Shown piece after piece: positions 17,055 through 24,934 of a stretch of DNA of 36,612 bases. The number at the start of each line of letters is the position of its first letter. Position 1 is the stretch's first letter. The notes under the pieces are model-generated. The model made no database searches. It had not been told where the DNA came from and was given only the letters and a program-made list of their open reading frames with translations. The DNA is from Opitutaceae bacterium (GTDB lineage: Bacteria; Verrucomicrobiota; Verrucomicrobiia; Opitutales; Opitutaceae): NCBI GenBank assembly GCA_025352845.1, contig JANXSC010000137.1, positions 1 through 36,612 of the forward strand. Reading direction: 5' to 3'. The position numbers were made by a program, and so were the translations under genes.

Positions 17055-19244
17055 ATGAAGCGGCTTCTTCGTCACCTTCTCTTCGCGCTCGCGATGGGCT
17101 CTTCCGCGGCTTCGGCTAAACTCGTCGAATACGATCTGACGATTGCCGAACAAACCGTGAATTTCTCGGGACAGCCGGCTCAAGCGATCATGTTCAACGG
17201 AACTCTGCCGGGGCCGACCCTCCGGTTCACCGAAGGCGATACCGCGCGCATCCGCGTGCGGAACGCGCTGCGTGAGGAGACTTCCGTGCATTGGCATGGC
17301 CTCCTCGTGCCGAACGACCAGGATGGCGTGCCCCACGTCAACCGACCGCCGATCATGCCGGGCGAGACGCAGACCTTTGAGTTCACCCTCAAGCAGCACG
17401 GCACCTACTGGTTTCACTCGCACACGGTGTTGCAGGAGCAGCGCGGGATGTTCGGCGCCATCGTCGTCCTGCCGCGCGAGCCGCGCATCCGGGCCGACCG
17501 CGATTATGTGGCCATGCTTTCCGATTGGACCGATGAGGGTCCGGACGAAGTCCTGCGCACCCTCCGCCGCGGCAGCGATTATTATCAGCTCAAAAAAGGC
17601 TCCGTGCAGAGCATCGCCGGCGCTTGGCGGCACGATGCGCTTGGCGCGATGTTCAAGCGCGAGCTTGCGCGGATGCCACCGATGGATTTGTCCGACGTGG
17701 CCTACGACCGCTTCCTTTTTAACGGCCAGCCTGAACACGTGCTCGACGCCAAGCCCGGCGAGGTCGTCCGGCTGCGCCTCGTGAACGCCGCCGCCGCGAC
17801 TTATTTTTATCTCACCTACGCCGGCGGGCCGCTGCGCATCGTGGCGGCGGATGGCAACGACGTGCAGCCGGTCGAAGTCGAACGCTTCCTCTATCCCATT
17901 GCGGAAACCTATGATTTGCTCGTGCCCGTCCCGAGCGACGGTGCGTGGGAATTACGCGCGACGGCGCAGGACGGATCGGGCAAGACCTCGCTTTTCATCG
18001 GCAGCGGTTCACGCCACTTCGCACCCGACGTCCCCAAACCCAATATCTACCAGAGCATGGCTGGAATGACGGAGATGAGCGGGATGCCCTCCACCCAGGA
18101 GAAACCCGTCGCTGCCGCGCGCACCGGCGAAGCAATGGCCGGCATGACCATGCCCGTGGAAAAAACGGCCGCCGCGAGCGCGGATCACCGCGGACACGAA
18201 AAGATGGCTGCCATGCCGGGCATGACGATGCCAGCGACGCCAAAGCCATCCGCATCGGCCGACACCGTAATCCCGATGGGCGGGATGGATGACCCCACGC
18301 GTCCCAACGCTCCCTACGCCAGCCTGCGCGCCCTCACGCCGACCACCCTGCCCGGTGATCATCCCGTGCGCGAAATCACCCTGCGATTGCAAGGCGACAT
18401 GATTCGCTTCGTTTGGTTTCTCGACGGAAAAACCCTCACCGAGGCCGACCTGATTACGATCCGTCGCGGCGAGATCGTCCGGTTCGTGATGATCAACGAG
18501 AGCATGATGCACCATCCGATGCATCTGCATGGTCATTTCTTCCGGGTGTTGAACGGCCAGGGAGAATGGTCGCCGCTCAAACACACGGTCGATTTACCGC
18601 CGATGGCCACGCAGGTCATCGAGTTCGATGCCAACGAAGAGAAGGAATGGTTGTTTCATTGCCACATCCTCTACCATGCGAAAGTCGGCATGGCTCGCAT
18701 CGTGCATTACGAGGGCTCACCGCCGAATCTATTTCTCGCGCACTTGGACAAAACCGAACACGACCCGCGATTCTACTGGGGAGAAGTGCAGGCGTTGAGT
18801 CACATGACCGAGGGTTTCGTGACCGCGCAGAATAATCGCCACGGTCTCACCGCCGCATGGCAGGTCGGCTGGCAACACGTCGAACCCACCGACTACGAGG
18901 CGCAGCTCACCTACGACCGTTACGTGAACAGCTTTTTCAGCGTGTTTGCCGGGGCGGCCGTTGATCGAGAGAGTAATCGCGGCATTCTCGGCGTCCGCTA
19001 TTTGCTCCCGCTCATGTTCCAGTCCACGTCGTGGGTGGACTCCAAGGGCGACCTCCGCATCGACCTCACGCGGCGTTTCCGGCTGACTGATCGCGTTGAA
19101 ATCTTTGGCACCGGCGAATACGACACACGGCGGAAATGGGAAGGCTCTGCCGGCGTGGAATACATCCTCGGCAAACAATTCTCCGTCGTCGGTCGCTGGC
19201 ACTCGGAGTTCGGCTGGGGTGGCGGCCTGTATCTTCGTTTCTAG
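17055..19244 (+). CDS. Multicopper oxidase (CopA/PcoA-type) fused to a CopB-like beta-barrel tail
   Basis: The 729-residue protein has a Sec signal (MKRLLRHLLFALAMGSSAAS). Residues about 25-560 are a three-cupredoxin oxidase with VHWHGLLVPNDQDGVPHV, TYWFHSHTVLQEQRG, HHPMHLHGHFFRV and WLFHCHILYHAKVGM (HCHxxxHxxxxM). Between domains 2 and 3 is a Met-rich linker (SMAGMTEMSGMPS, AAMPGMTMPA) like that of PcoA. Residues about 565-729 are amphipathic strands (FYWGEVQALSHMTEGFV, YEAQLTYDRYVNSFFSVFAG) ending GGGLYLRF, with the terminal Phe of outer-membrane barrels. In the classic systems CopA and CopB are separate proteins. The frame is uninterrupted. The oxidase call is firm; the barrel tail is inferred from pattern. 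Confidence 0.88.
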   Translation: MKRLLRHLLFALAMGSSAASAKLVEYDLTIAEQTVNFSGQPAQAIMFNGTLPGPTLRFTEGDTARIRVRNALREETSVHWHGLLVPNDQDGVPHVNRPPIMPGETQTFEFTLKQHGTYWFHSHTVLQEQRGMFGAIVVLPREPRIRADRDYVAMLSDWTDEGPDEVLRTLRRGSDYYQLKKGSVQSIAGAWRHDALGAMFKRELARMPPMDLSDVAYDRFLFNGQPEHVLDAKPGEVVRLRLVNAAAATYFYLTYAGGPLRIVAADGNDVQPVEVERFLYPIAETYDLLVPVPSDGAWELRATAQDGSGKTSLFIGSGSRHFAPDVPKPNIYQSMAGMTEMSGMPSTQEKPVAAARTGEAMAGMTMPVEKTAAASADHRGHEKMAAMPGMTMPATPKPSASADTVIPMGGMDDPTRPNAPYASLRALTPTTLPGDHPVREITLRLQGDMIRFVWFLDGKTLTEADLITIRRGEIVRFVMINESMMHHPMHLHGHFFRVLNGQGEWSPLKHTVDLPPMATQVIEFDANEEKEWLFHCHILYHAKVGMARIVHYEGSPPNLFLAHLDKTEHDPRFYWGEVQALSHMTEGFVTAQNNRHGLTAAWQVGWQHVEPTDYEAQLTYDRYVNSFFSVFAGAAVDRESNRGILGVRYLLPLMFQSTSWVDSKGDLRIDLTRRFRLTDRVEIFGTGEYDTRRKWEGSAGVEYILGKQFSVVGRWHSEFGWGGGLYLRF

Positions 19245-19271
19245 GAACTGCACGGCGGAATTTTCACGCGA

Positions 19272-19291
19272 CGCGGGGTTGACTCCCCGCG
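19272..19291 (+). terminator. Hairpin after the multicopper oxidase fusion
   Basis: The arms CGCGGGG and CCCCGCG form a perfect 7-bp stem with loop TTGACT, 28 bp after the stop codon. No T-run follows, so it is at most a weak or factor-assisted terminator or an mRNA-stabilising hairpin. Confidence 0.35.
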
Positions 19292-19343
19292 CGAGAGTGG
19301 GCCTTCACCCCATCGCGGAGGAACTGGAAGCAAGCCATCATGG

Positions 19344-20260
19344 ATGATCATGTATCTATCCACGTTGCGCGAACCCCGAGGCCGGCTCTACTCGGCCCTC
19401 TCGGAGTCAGCGATGTTCGGCGAATTCAAACCGGCCTTTGAAAAAGCGACGGGGCTGCCGCTCTCGATGCATCCGCCGGCGGAGGAAAGAGCGTGCGCTC
19501 TCCCCCAGGAAAACCCGCTGGCCCGGGATCGTTCTGCGCCCGGCTGGCGCGGACCAGCCGCGCCTGCACCGCCTGCTTTGCGCTGCAACAGCGATTGGAG
19601 GAGGAGGCGAAGCTGCAACCGAAGACCTTAAAATGCCTGGCCGGCTTGTGTGAGACCGCCGTGCCCGTGCGCGTGGGCGAAAGGCTCGTCGCCTTCATTC
19701 AGACCGGCGGAGTTCTCGTCGAAACCCCCAACCGGCGGCAGTGCGACGAGGTGGCCCGCGAGCTGTTGCGGCTGGGCACGCCGATCGACCTGAAAAAATT
19801 TGACGACGACTACCATGCCGCGCGGGTGCTCGTGCCGGAGCAGTATGAATCCATGGTCCGCCTCCTGGCGATTTTCGCGGATCAGCTCGGGGCCTGTGGC
19901 AGTCAGCTCGCCCTGCGCCAATCCGCACCCGAGACGCCGGCTGTTTCCCGCGCCCGCCAAATCATCGACGCGGACTTTCGCGAGGAGCTTTCGCTCGGGG
20001 CAGTCGCGCGGCAGGTCAACGTCAGTGTCGGATATTTCGGCACCCAATTCAAAAAAGACACCGGCTTCAACTTCGTCGACTACGTCGCCCGGCGGCGGGT
20101 CGGCGAGGCAAGGACTATGCTGCAAAATCCGAAATTTCGGATTAGCGAGGCGGCATTTGAGGTCGGGTTTCAATCGCTCTCGCAATTCAACCGTTCGTTT
20201 CACCGGATCGCCGGCATGTCCCCGCGGGCCTATCGGGCGTCGCTGGGCCATGCCGCATAA
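19344..20260 (+). pseudogene. PocR-AraC family regulator, split by a frameshift
   Basis: Two reading frames together encode one protein. From 19344 the first frame gives RLYSALSESAMFGEFKPAFE then KATGLPLSMHPP, the start of a PocR sensory domain. From about 19520 the second frame (track ORF 19493-20260, GTG start) gives FCARLARTSRACTACFALQQ, LCETAVPVRVGERLVAFIQT and a C-terminal AraC HTH pair (LGAVARQVNVSVGYFGTQFK, ISEAAFEVGFQSLSQFNRSF). The switch falls between 19442 and about 19525 and fits a one-base deletion; C5 and A4 runs lie there. It is the only recognisable transcription factor in the island. It could be a true mutation, a sequencing error or, less likely, a -1 ribosomal frameshift. 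Confidence 0.75.
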
Positions 20261-20293
20261 AGTGCGCAGTTTATTCGAGTGAATGCGTAGCGG

Positions 20294-20719
20294 GTGAGCG
20301 GCCGGTTCAGGCATAATAACGGCGTGAAACCTGCCGCGTTCGAGACCTCCGACCAGCCAGGCCACACCGCGAGGGTTCTCTCAGACGAGAGTGCGGTCGA
20401 TATTGCGATTACCAGCGAGCGTGGCGACACGCGACGCTACCAGGCGCAGTCCGTGACCCTCCAGATTGTGCGCGGGGGGATGGAGGTCTTGCAGGACTAT
20501 CGCGGCTGCTACGCTTGGTTCGAACGCTGCCGGCTGGAAGCGCGCGTGGGTCGTGAGCGCATGGTGCTGGGTTTCGCAACGGGCGTCATGTCGAGCTGCG
20601 GCGGGGAAATGACCATCGTCGCCACTTCCGATTCTGCCGCTGTGCGATCTTCGGGAACTTCCTCGAACCACCAGCCGATCGGGAAAAGCAAAAATAACGG
20701 CCGGTCCAAATCGAAATGA
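20294..20719 (+). CDS. Hypothetical protein, start uncertain
   Basis: This open frame of up to 141 residues uses GTG at 20294, or GTG at 20324 (MKPAAFETSDQ...). Third codon positions are mostly G/C, as in neighbouring genes. The middle part reads like a real protein (VDIAITSERGD, YRGCYAWFERCRLEARVGRE). The last 25 residues are polar and low in complexity. The stop overlaps the next start in an ATGA (20716-20719), which favours translation. No signal peptide or family is recognised. A minus-strand ORF covers the same bases and cannot be fully excluded. Confidence 0.45.
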   Translation: MSGRFRHNNGVKPAAFETSDQPGHTARVLSDESAVDIAITSERGDTRRYQAQSVTLQIVRGGMEVLQDYRGCYAWFERCRLEARVGRERMVLGFATGVMSSCGGEMTIVATSDSAAVRSSGTSSNHQPIGKSKNNGRSKSK

Positions 20720-21786
20720 AAACCACCCTGTCTCTTCCTCTATCCAAAGCGGCGTTTGCCGCGCTGTTCTTCACCGGCATTTTTGCCAGCGCACTCCAAG
20801 CCGCTACGCCACCGGTCGACCCGGCGGTTCACGCCGCACACGTCGCCGCTGGCACGATGCCTCCTGACTCACCCGCACCTGCCAACATGGGAATGGCAGA
20901 CCCCGCGCTTTCCCGGCAAGTTTCCGAACTCCAGGTGAAAGTCGCTCAACTCGAAGCGACGCTCGCCAAAAACGCACCGGCGATGGCCCCCGCTCCCGCG
21001 GGTGCGGCGATGGCGGGAATGCCGGCAGCCGCGCCCACCGCAAATCCGCCGATGAGCATGGGCATGGAAAAGATGAAGTCTCCCAGCATGAGCGCCGCCG
21101 CCATGCCGGCTCCCGCGATGGCAAGCATGAGCCCACCCGCTGCGCCTTCGTCTGGAGGGATGATGGCGATGATGGGCATGATGATGGGCATGATGGACAA
21201 AATGATGCCGATGCCCGGCGGTTCCATGCCGGCAGCGGCTCCCATGGCGGCGATACCCGCCGGCGGCATGGCGATGATGCAGATGGATAAGATGGAAATG
21301 GCCGGCATGATGGGCATGGCCCCGATGGGCGGCGGCGCTCCCGGTGCCATGCCGCAATCCGCGCTCCCTGGTTTCCCCGGCGCCTCACATCTCTACCACA
21401 TCGGCGCGACCGACTTTTTTCTCGACCATCCGCAGCACATCGCCCTTTCGACTGAACAGACGGCCGCGCTCAACAAAGCGAAGGAGCAGGCGCTACTCGC
21501 GAAGAGCACCGCTGATCGCGCTATCGAGCAAGCCGAGCAGGAACTCTGGACCTTGACCGCATCGGATCAGCCGGACTCGGCCAAGATCGAAGCGAAGGTT
21601 CGCCAAACCGAAAAGCTCACGGGCGATTCACGTCTGGCTTTCGTCCGCGCCGTCGGCGACGCCAGCAAGATTCTCACCGATGAGCAGCGCAAGATCCTCA
21701 CCGGTTTCGCGTCGCCGGCTCCCGCGATGCCCGCAGCGAACACGACAGCCCCGGCCGCTGCGATGGCCCCGATGAAAGGCATGTGA
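20716..21786 (+). CDS. Periplasmic Met-rich protein with Spy/CpxP-like helical domain
   Basis: The 356-residue product has a Sec signal ending ALQAA, a short coiled coil (LSRQVSELQVKVAQLEATLA, about 64-85) and a very Met-rich region at about 85-220 (MMAMMGMMMGMMDKMMPMPG). A helical domain follows at about 230-335 (ALSTEQTAALNKAKEQALLA, EKLTGDSRLAFVRAVGDASK, LTDEQRKIL). The LSTEQ and LTDEQ motifs match LTxxQ signatures of the Spy/CpxP/ZraP metal-stress chaperones. The Met-rich region could bind many Cu(I)/Ag(I) ions. The tail again has MAPMKGM. Combined binding and chaperone activity is inferred; the two-part layout is visible. Confidence 0.82.
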   Translation: MKTTLSLPLSKAAFAALFFTGIFASALQAATPPVDPAVHAAHVAAGTMPPDSPAPANMGMADPALSRQVSELQVKVAQLEATLAKNAPAMAPAPAGAAMAGMPAAAPTANPPMSMGMEKMKSPSMSAAAMPAPAMASMSPPAAPSSGGMMAMMGMMMGMMDKMMPMPGGSMPAAAPMAAIPAGGMAMMQMDKMEMAGMMGMAPMGGGAPGAMPQSALPGFPGASHLYHIGATDFFLDHPQHIALSTEQTAALNKAKEQALLAKSTADRAIEQAEQELWTLTASDQPDSAKIEAKVRQTEKLTGDSRLAFVRAVGDASKILTDEQRKILTGFASPAPAMPAANTTAPAAAMAPMKGM

Positions 21787-21906
21787 GCGGACAGCGACCG
21801 GCCAACGGTCGCCAAAGGCAAAATACACAATGAATCTACGCAGGCCAAACTGGATCACGCCCGGAAGCAGTTCAGCGGAGCGGCACATTAACCAACTCAC
21901 TTCTTT

Positions 21907-22032
21907 ATGATGCACCAAAATGACGGATGGATGGGTGGATGGATGGGCGGAGGGATGTGGGTTTGGACGGTGATCGGCACCCTGGTGGTGGTCCTGCTCG
22001 TCGTCGTGATCACCAAGCTGCTCAAGAAATAG
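21907..22032 (+). CDS. 41-residue WMGG-type membrane peptide (copy B)
   Basis: The ORF is below the track limit. It encodes MMHQNDGWMGGWMGGGMWVW then TVIGTLVVVLLVVVITKLLK-K. A Met/Trp/Gly head of about 16 residues precedes one transmembrane helix and a Lys-rich cytoplasmic end. It is nearly identical to copy C at 24931-25056, at DNA level as well (gacggatggatgggtggatgg in both), and similarity continues into the downstream flank. Conservation of the reading frame between copies supports real translation. It stands alone here, 120 bp after the Met-rich protein. Function unknown; Met and Trp could form a Cu(I) site. Confidence 0.7.
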   Translation: MMHQNDGWMGGWMGGGMWVWTVIGTLVVVLLVVVITKLLKK

Positions 22033-22146
22033 CCCGGCACTCGCACTGTTACGAGGCCAGCCGCAGCGGCAAAAATCGAATTTGCGAACCCTTCGTTCGC
22101 TCAGCAACGAATCCAATCAAAACGCGAGAGAACGAAAGGCCCCGTT

Positions 22147-22281
22147 ATGAAAACAAAAAACAACCTCCTGAATAAAATTATCGTGATCCACCAATCGAAT
22201 TGGCTGAAGCCAGCCCTGCTGTCGCTGGCGCTCGCCGTCACCGTCCTCGGCGTGACCGGCTGCGGCACACCGCACCATTGA
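22147..22281 (+). CDS. Very small lipoprotein (44 residues)
   Basis: This short ORF encodes MKTKNNLLNKIIVIHQSNWL, a hydrophobic stretch and the lipobox VLGVTGC, then only GTPHH before the stop. If processed as a lipoprotein, the mature peptide would be CGTPHH, a lipid-anchored tag with one Cys and two His. It lies 36 bp before the CxxC protein and on the same strand. The clear Lys-rich n-region and lipobox argue that it is real. A role as membrane-tethered metal ligand is speculative. Confidence 0.55.
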   Translation: MKTKNNLLNKIIVIHQSNWLKPALLSLALAVTVLGVTGCGTPHH

Positions 22282-22317
22282 AGGTAGTGCAGATACCAAA
22301 CTGAAAAAGATCCGGAT

Positions 22318-22803
22318 ATGAAAACGACCAACACCCTCGTCAGTAGAATCAGCTTCGGTTCGGGACTCGCGCTCGCCGTGACTCTGGCGGCGTATTTTCC
22401 CGATGCGGCCCGCGCGGCGGAGCATGATCCCAAAATGGGAAAAATGCCCTCTGGCGCAATGCCGGGGGCTCAAGCCCCGATGAGCATGATGAACCACATC
22501 AAAACCCAGGCGGAGGCAGACGCGCTAAAGCCCGGCGACTCGATGTCGAGGCCCTGTAGTAAGTGCAAAACCATCATGGTGCAAAAGGTGGGCACCGACA
22601 AGGCTCACGTCAAAATGATGACCATTGGTGAAAAAACCTCGTGTGCGGAGTGCGGCGGCACGGCCGAAGTCGTCGGCACCGGCAAAGGCGAAGGAAAGAA
22701 CGAGGAGGTCAAGCACGTCTGCTCAAAGTGCGGTGACGACGCCATGTTTTGCTCCTCGACGAAGCCCGGCAGCGGTGCGATGCCACTGATGAAAATGAAG
22801 TAA
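22318..22803 (+). CDS. Exported protein with three CxxC pairs (zinc-ribbon-like)
   Basis: The 161-residue product has a long signal (SRISFGSGLALAVTLAAYFP...AARA). A Met-rich stretch (KMGKMPSGAMPGAQAPMSMM) follows, then RPCSKCKTIMVQK, TSCAECGGTAEVV and KHVCSKCGDDAMFCS. Three CxxC pairs plus a further Cys form a ribbon-like metal site, and the C-terminus is Met-rich (GAMPLMKMK). Export and the Met content favour copper or silver over structural zinc, but this is inference. It is on the same strand as the tiny lipoprotein upstream and the CBM48-like protein 137 bp downstream. No named family is recognised. Confidence 0.75.
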   Translation: MKTTNTLVSRISFGSGLALAVTLAAYFPDAARAAEHDPKMGKMPSGAMPGAQAPMSMMNHIKTQAEADALKPGDSMSRPCSKCKTIMVQKVGTDKAHVKMMTIGEKTSCAECGGTAEVVGTGKGEGKNEEVKHVCSKCGDDAMFCSSTKPGSGAMPLMKMK

Positions 22804-22940
22804 CCCCGTCCTCACTGCGGGTGGGCGTCGCCGTCCTTGGCGCGGCCCGCACCCACACTTGAGCATCGCGACAGTATAATGGGACGTGGTCCCGACGCGG
22901 GGGTTGCGCACCCGTAAGACAACCCGAAACAAAATACTCC

Positions 22941-23258
22941 ATGAGCAAATCCAGCCAAGGAAACAAGATTGAGCGCGAAGCTGCCCGGCCAATAACTTTC
23001 TCGTGCCGCGCGCCGGACGCCAAAGCGATTTTTGTCGCGGGCACGTTCAACGATTGGCGCGCCGATGCGGTGCCCCTCAAGCGCCAAGCGGATGGGCTTT
23101 GGCAAACGACCGTGCGACTCTCGCCCGGCCATCAGGAATTCAAGTTCGTAGTCGATGGCCAATGGTGCTGCGAGCCTGGCTGCGAGGGCGAACATCACGG
23201 CTGCCCGAAATTTTGCGCGAACGACTTCGGCACGATGAACCGCGTGCTGGAGGTCTGA
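22941..23258 (+). CDS. Glycogen-binding (CBM48/AMPK-beta-like) domain protein
   Basis: This 105-residue protein has no signal peptide and should be cytoplasmic. The central part AIFVAGTFNDWRADAVPLKR, GLWQTTVRLSPGHQEFKFVV and GTMNRVLEV fits the CBM48/isoamylase N-terminal/AMPK-beta fold that binds glycogen-like glucans. The loop DGQWCCEPGCEGEHHGCPKF has five Cys and two His, and one more Cys follows. This Cys-bearing loop is seen in some stand-alone members. Its place in a metal island is odd. It might be a protein-interaction or Cys-based sensing domain rather than a carbohydrate binder. Confidence 0.82.
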   Translation: MSKSSQGNKIEREAARPITFSCRAPDAKAIFVAGTFNDWRADAVPLKRQADGLWQTTVRLSPGHQEFKFVVDGQWCCEPGCEGEHHGCPKFCANDFGTMNRVLEV

Positions 23259-23291
23259 AAAATGCCCGCCGACCACTGCGTCCATTGTGTC

Positions 23292-23324
23292 GCGCTCGCC
23301 ACTTAGTTTGCGGTGGCAGAGCGC
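23292..23324. repeat. Strong imperfect hairpin
   Basis: The arms GCGCTCGCCAC and GTGGCAGAGCGC pair over 11 bp with one bulged A and a 10-base loop. It lies 34 bp after the CBM48-like gene. No T-run follows. It could end transcription with help or be a REP-like unit. Confidence 0.4.
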
Positions 23325-23365
23325 AGCACCGAAAATTCGCCGAAAGCGGCTGCACCGCGGGCGTC

Positions 23366-23399
23366 GGTCGCTCCTTTGGTCGGTAGCATGAAAGCGACC
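23366..23399. repeat. 7-bp inverted repeat upstream of the chimeric gene
   Basis: GGTCGCT (23366-23372) and AGCGACC (23393-23399) are perfect inverted copies 20 bases apart, ending 28 bp before the lipoprotein/ATPase chimera. It may be an operator or a leader hairpin. Nothing in the sequence decides this. Confidence 0.3.
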
Positions 23400-23426
23400 T
23401 GAAAAAAGCGTCACCGAAACAAAATT

Positions 23427-24281
23427 ATGAAAACAAAATCAGTCGAATTGTCCTGCGCCGCGCCCATCGCGCCAGCCGTGTTGAGAGCCCTAACTGGGGC
23501 CACCGTGGGAATCGGACTGCTCCTCTCGATGATGACCTTGCAGTCCTGCTCCGCGACGAAGGTAGGTCCGAATGAAGGTGACGTTGTTCAGTTAAAAAAT
23601 AGCCAAGCGAAAGCCGAAGTCGTGGCCAACGCCGACACCGGCGAGGTGATGGTTCACACGTGGGACCAGAATTATTCGAAGGCGGCGGTGGCAAAGCTGC
23701 GCGAACATAAAATCGAAGTCGTGATGCTGACCGGAGACAACGCGGCCACAGCCAAACGCATCGCCGCGGACCTTGGCATCGACACGGTGTTGGCCGACGT
23801 GCTGCCGGGCCAGAAGGCTGAAAAGGTGAAGGCGCTGCAGGCTGCGGGGAAGAAGGTCGGCATGGTGGGTGACGGGGTGAACGACGCTCCAGCGCTGACT
23901 CAGGCCGATGTGGGTTTTGCCATCGGTGCCGGCACCGACGTTGCGATGGAAAGCGCCGATGTGGTGCTGATGAAGAGCGACCCGTATGACATCGTCAGCG
24001 CGATTGAGCTGTCGCGCGCCACGTTGCGAAAGATGCATCAGAATCTCTGGTGGGCGGTGGGCTACAACGTGATCGCGTTCCCGCTCGCCGCCGGCGTCCT
24101 GTATCCTTTCGTGCTGAGTCCCGAGGTCGCCGCCCTGTCAATGTCGGGCAGCACGCTCGTTGTGGCGATCAATGCGCTGATGCTGAAGCGCACCAAGCTG
24201 GCCGGAATCAAGAGCGTCGCGCCGAAAAATGCGCCGAAAACGGATGCTCCGGTTGCCGCGCCCGTGCCGGCACGAGCGTGA
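23427..24281 (+). CDS. Chimera: small lipoprotein N-terminus joined to the C-terminal part of a P1B ATPase
   Basis: In this 284-residue ORF, residues 1-80 look like an independent small lipoprotein: signal ending SMMTLQSC, then KVGPNEGDVVQLKNSQAKAE and GEVMVHTWDQN. From about residue 82 the sequence becomes the end of a CopB-type P1B ATPase: [59 protein letters not shown] and the last two helices. The transmembrane CPx motif, the TGE actuator and the DKTGT phosphorylation site are all missing, so it cannot pump. The junction is near nt 23667. A deletion joining two genes is the simplest origin. Whether the product is made, or only the lipoprotein part matters, is unknown. Confidence 0.8.
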   Translation: MKTKSVELSCAAPIAPAVLRALTGATVGIGLLLSMMTLQSCSATKVGPNEGDVVQLKNSQAKAEVVANADTGEVMVHTWDQNYSKAAVAKLREHKIEVVMLTGDNAATAKRIAADLGIDTVLADVLPGQKAEKVKALQAAGKKVGMVGDGVNDAPALTQADVGFAIGAGTDVAMESADVVLMKSDPYDIVSAIELSRATLRKMHQNLWWAVGYNVIAFPLAAGVLYPFVLSPEVAALSMSGSTLVVAINALMLKRTKLAGIKSVAPKNAPKTDAPVAAPVPARA

Positions 24282-24379
24282 GCGATGGACGCTTATCAAA
24301 TCCATGGCGCAGTGCCCGATGATGAAGGGCATGGACGACAAATCGGGGACGCCCTCAAAAAACATCAAAAAGAACAGAA

Positions 24380-24934
24380 ATGATAGCTGAGGACCACAAC
24401 GCCCCGCAGCGCGATCTCCACGCCAACCGGGCTGGAAACGCCGGAGACCGCACATCCGGCACAAATTCCAGCCTGCCTTGGCGGCGGTTAGGACGGTTCT
24501 CTGCGGCCACGGTGTTGATGGGTTTCGCTCTGAATGAAATCTGGGAAATGGCGCAGATGGTCACTTACGGCGAAATGGCAGGACATGCTTGGACAAGCAC
24601 GCTCGGTCGTTGCACGGCGGCGGCGGCGGGCGACGTGGGAATCATCCTCGGCATTTACGCGGTGAGCGCGCTGGCCGCAGGCGATCCGGGCTGGGGCTTG
24701 CGCGGCCGGTGGCACATTTATGCCACGGCGGCTCTTTTGGGACTGGTTTCGGCGGCTCTGGTGGAACACGCGGCGCTGGCCGCCGGGAGTTGGTCTTACA
24801 TGGACAGTATGCCGATGGTGCCTTGGCTTCGAGCGGGTCTCTGGCCGCTTCTGCAAATGACACTGTTGCCTCCGCTCACGTTCTGGATTGCCCGGTGGTG
24901 GGCTGGTCGCAACCCAATTGAAAGGTCTTTATGA
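24380..24934 (+). CDS. Uncharacterised five-helix membrane protein, WEMxQM family (copy 2)
   Basis: This 184-residue protein has a polar N-terminus of about 30 residues and then about five helices. Landmarks are ALNEIWEMAQMVTYGEMAGH, RCTAAAAGDVGIILGIYAVS, EHAALAAGSWSYMDSMPMVP and PLLQMTLLPPLTFWIARWW. They match copy 1 (8766-9269) in order and spacing. Conserved features are W-E-M-x-Q-M, a Cys before AAAGDV, and E...G-x-WSY...MP. The stop overlaps the start of the small WMGG peptide (ATGA at 24931-24934), so the two are probably translated together. A membrane copper-binding or transport role is inferred from context only. Confidence 0.8.
   Translation: MIAEDHNAPQRDLHANRAGNAGDRTSGTNSSLPWRRLGRFSAATVLMGFALNEIWEMAQMVTYGEMAGHAWTSTLGRCTAAAAGDVGIILGIYAVSALAAGDPGWGLRGRWHIYATAALLGLVSAALVEHAALAAGSWSYMDSMPMVPWLRAGLWPLLQMTLLPPLTFWIARWWAGRNPIERSL

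Noticed and set aside
16817-17056. 80-residue N-terminal extension of the barrel ORF
   Set aside because: It covers the divergent intergenic region and hides the signal peptide that begins at 16816.
24285-24390. Two tiny overlapping ORFs (MDAYQIHGAVPDDEG..., 32 aa; MAQCPMMKGMDDKSG..., 28 aa)
   Set aside because: The second has a suggestive CPMMKGM motif and the first ends in an ATGA overlap, but neither has a signal, family or second copy in the window, and both cannot be real in the same bases.
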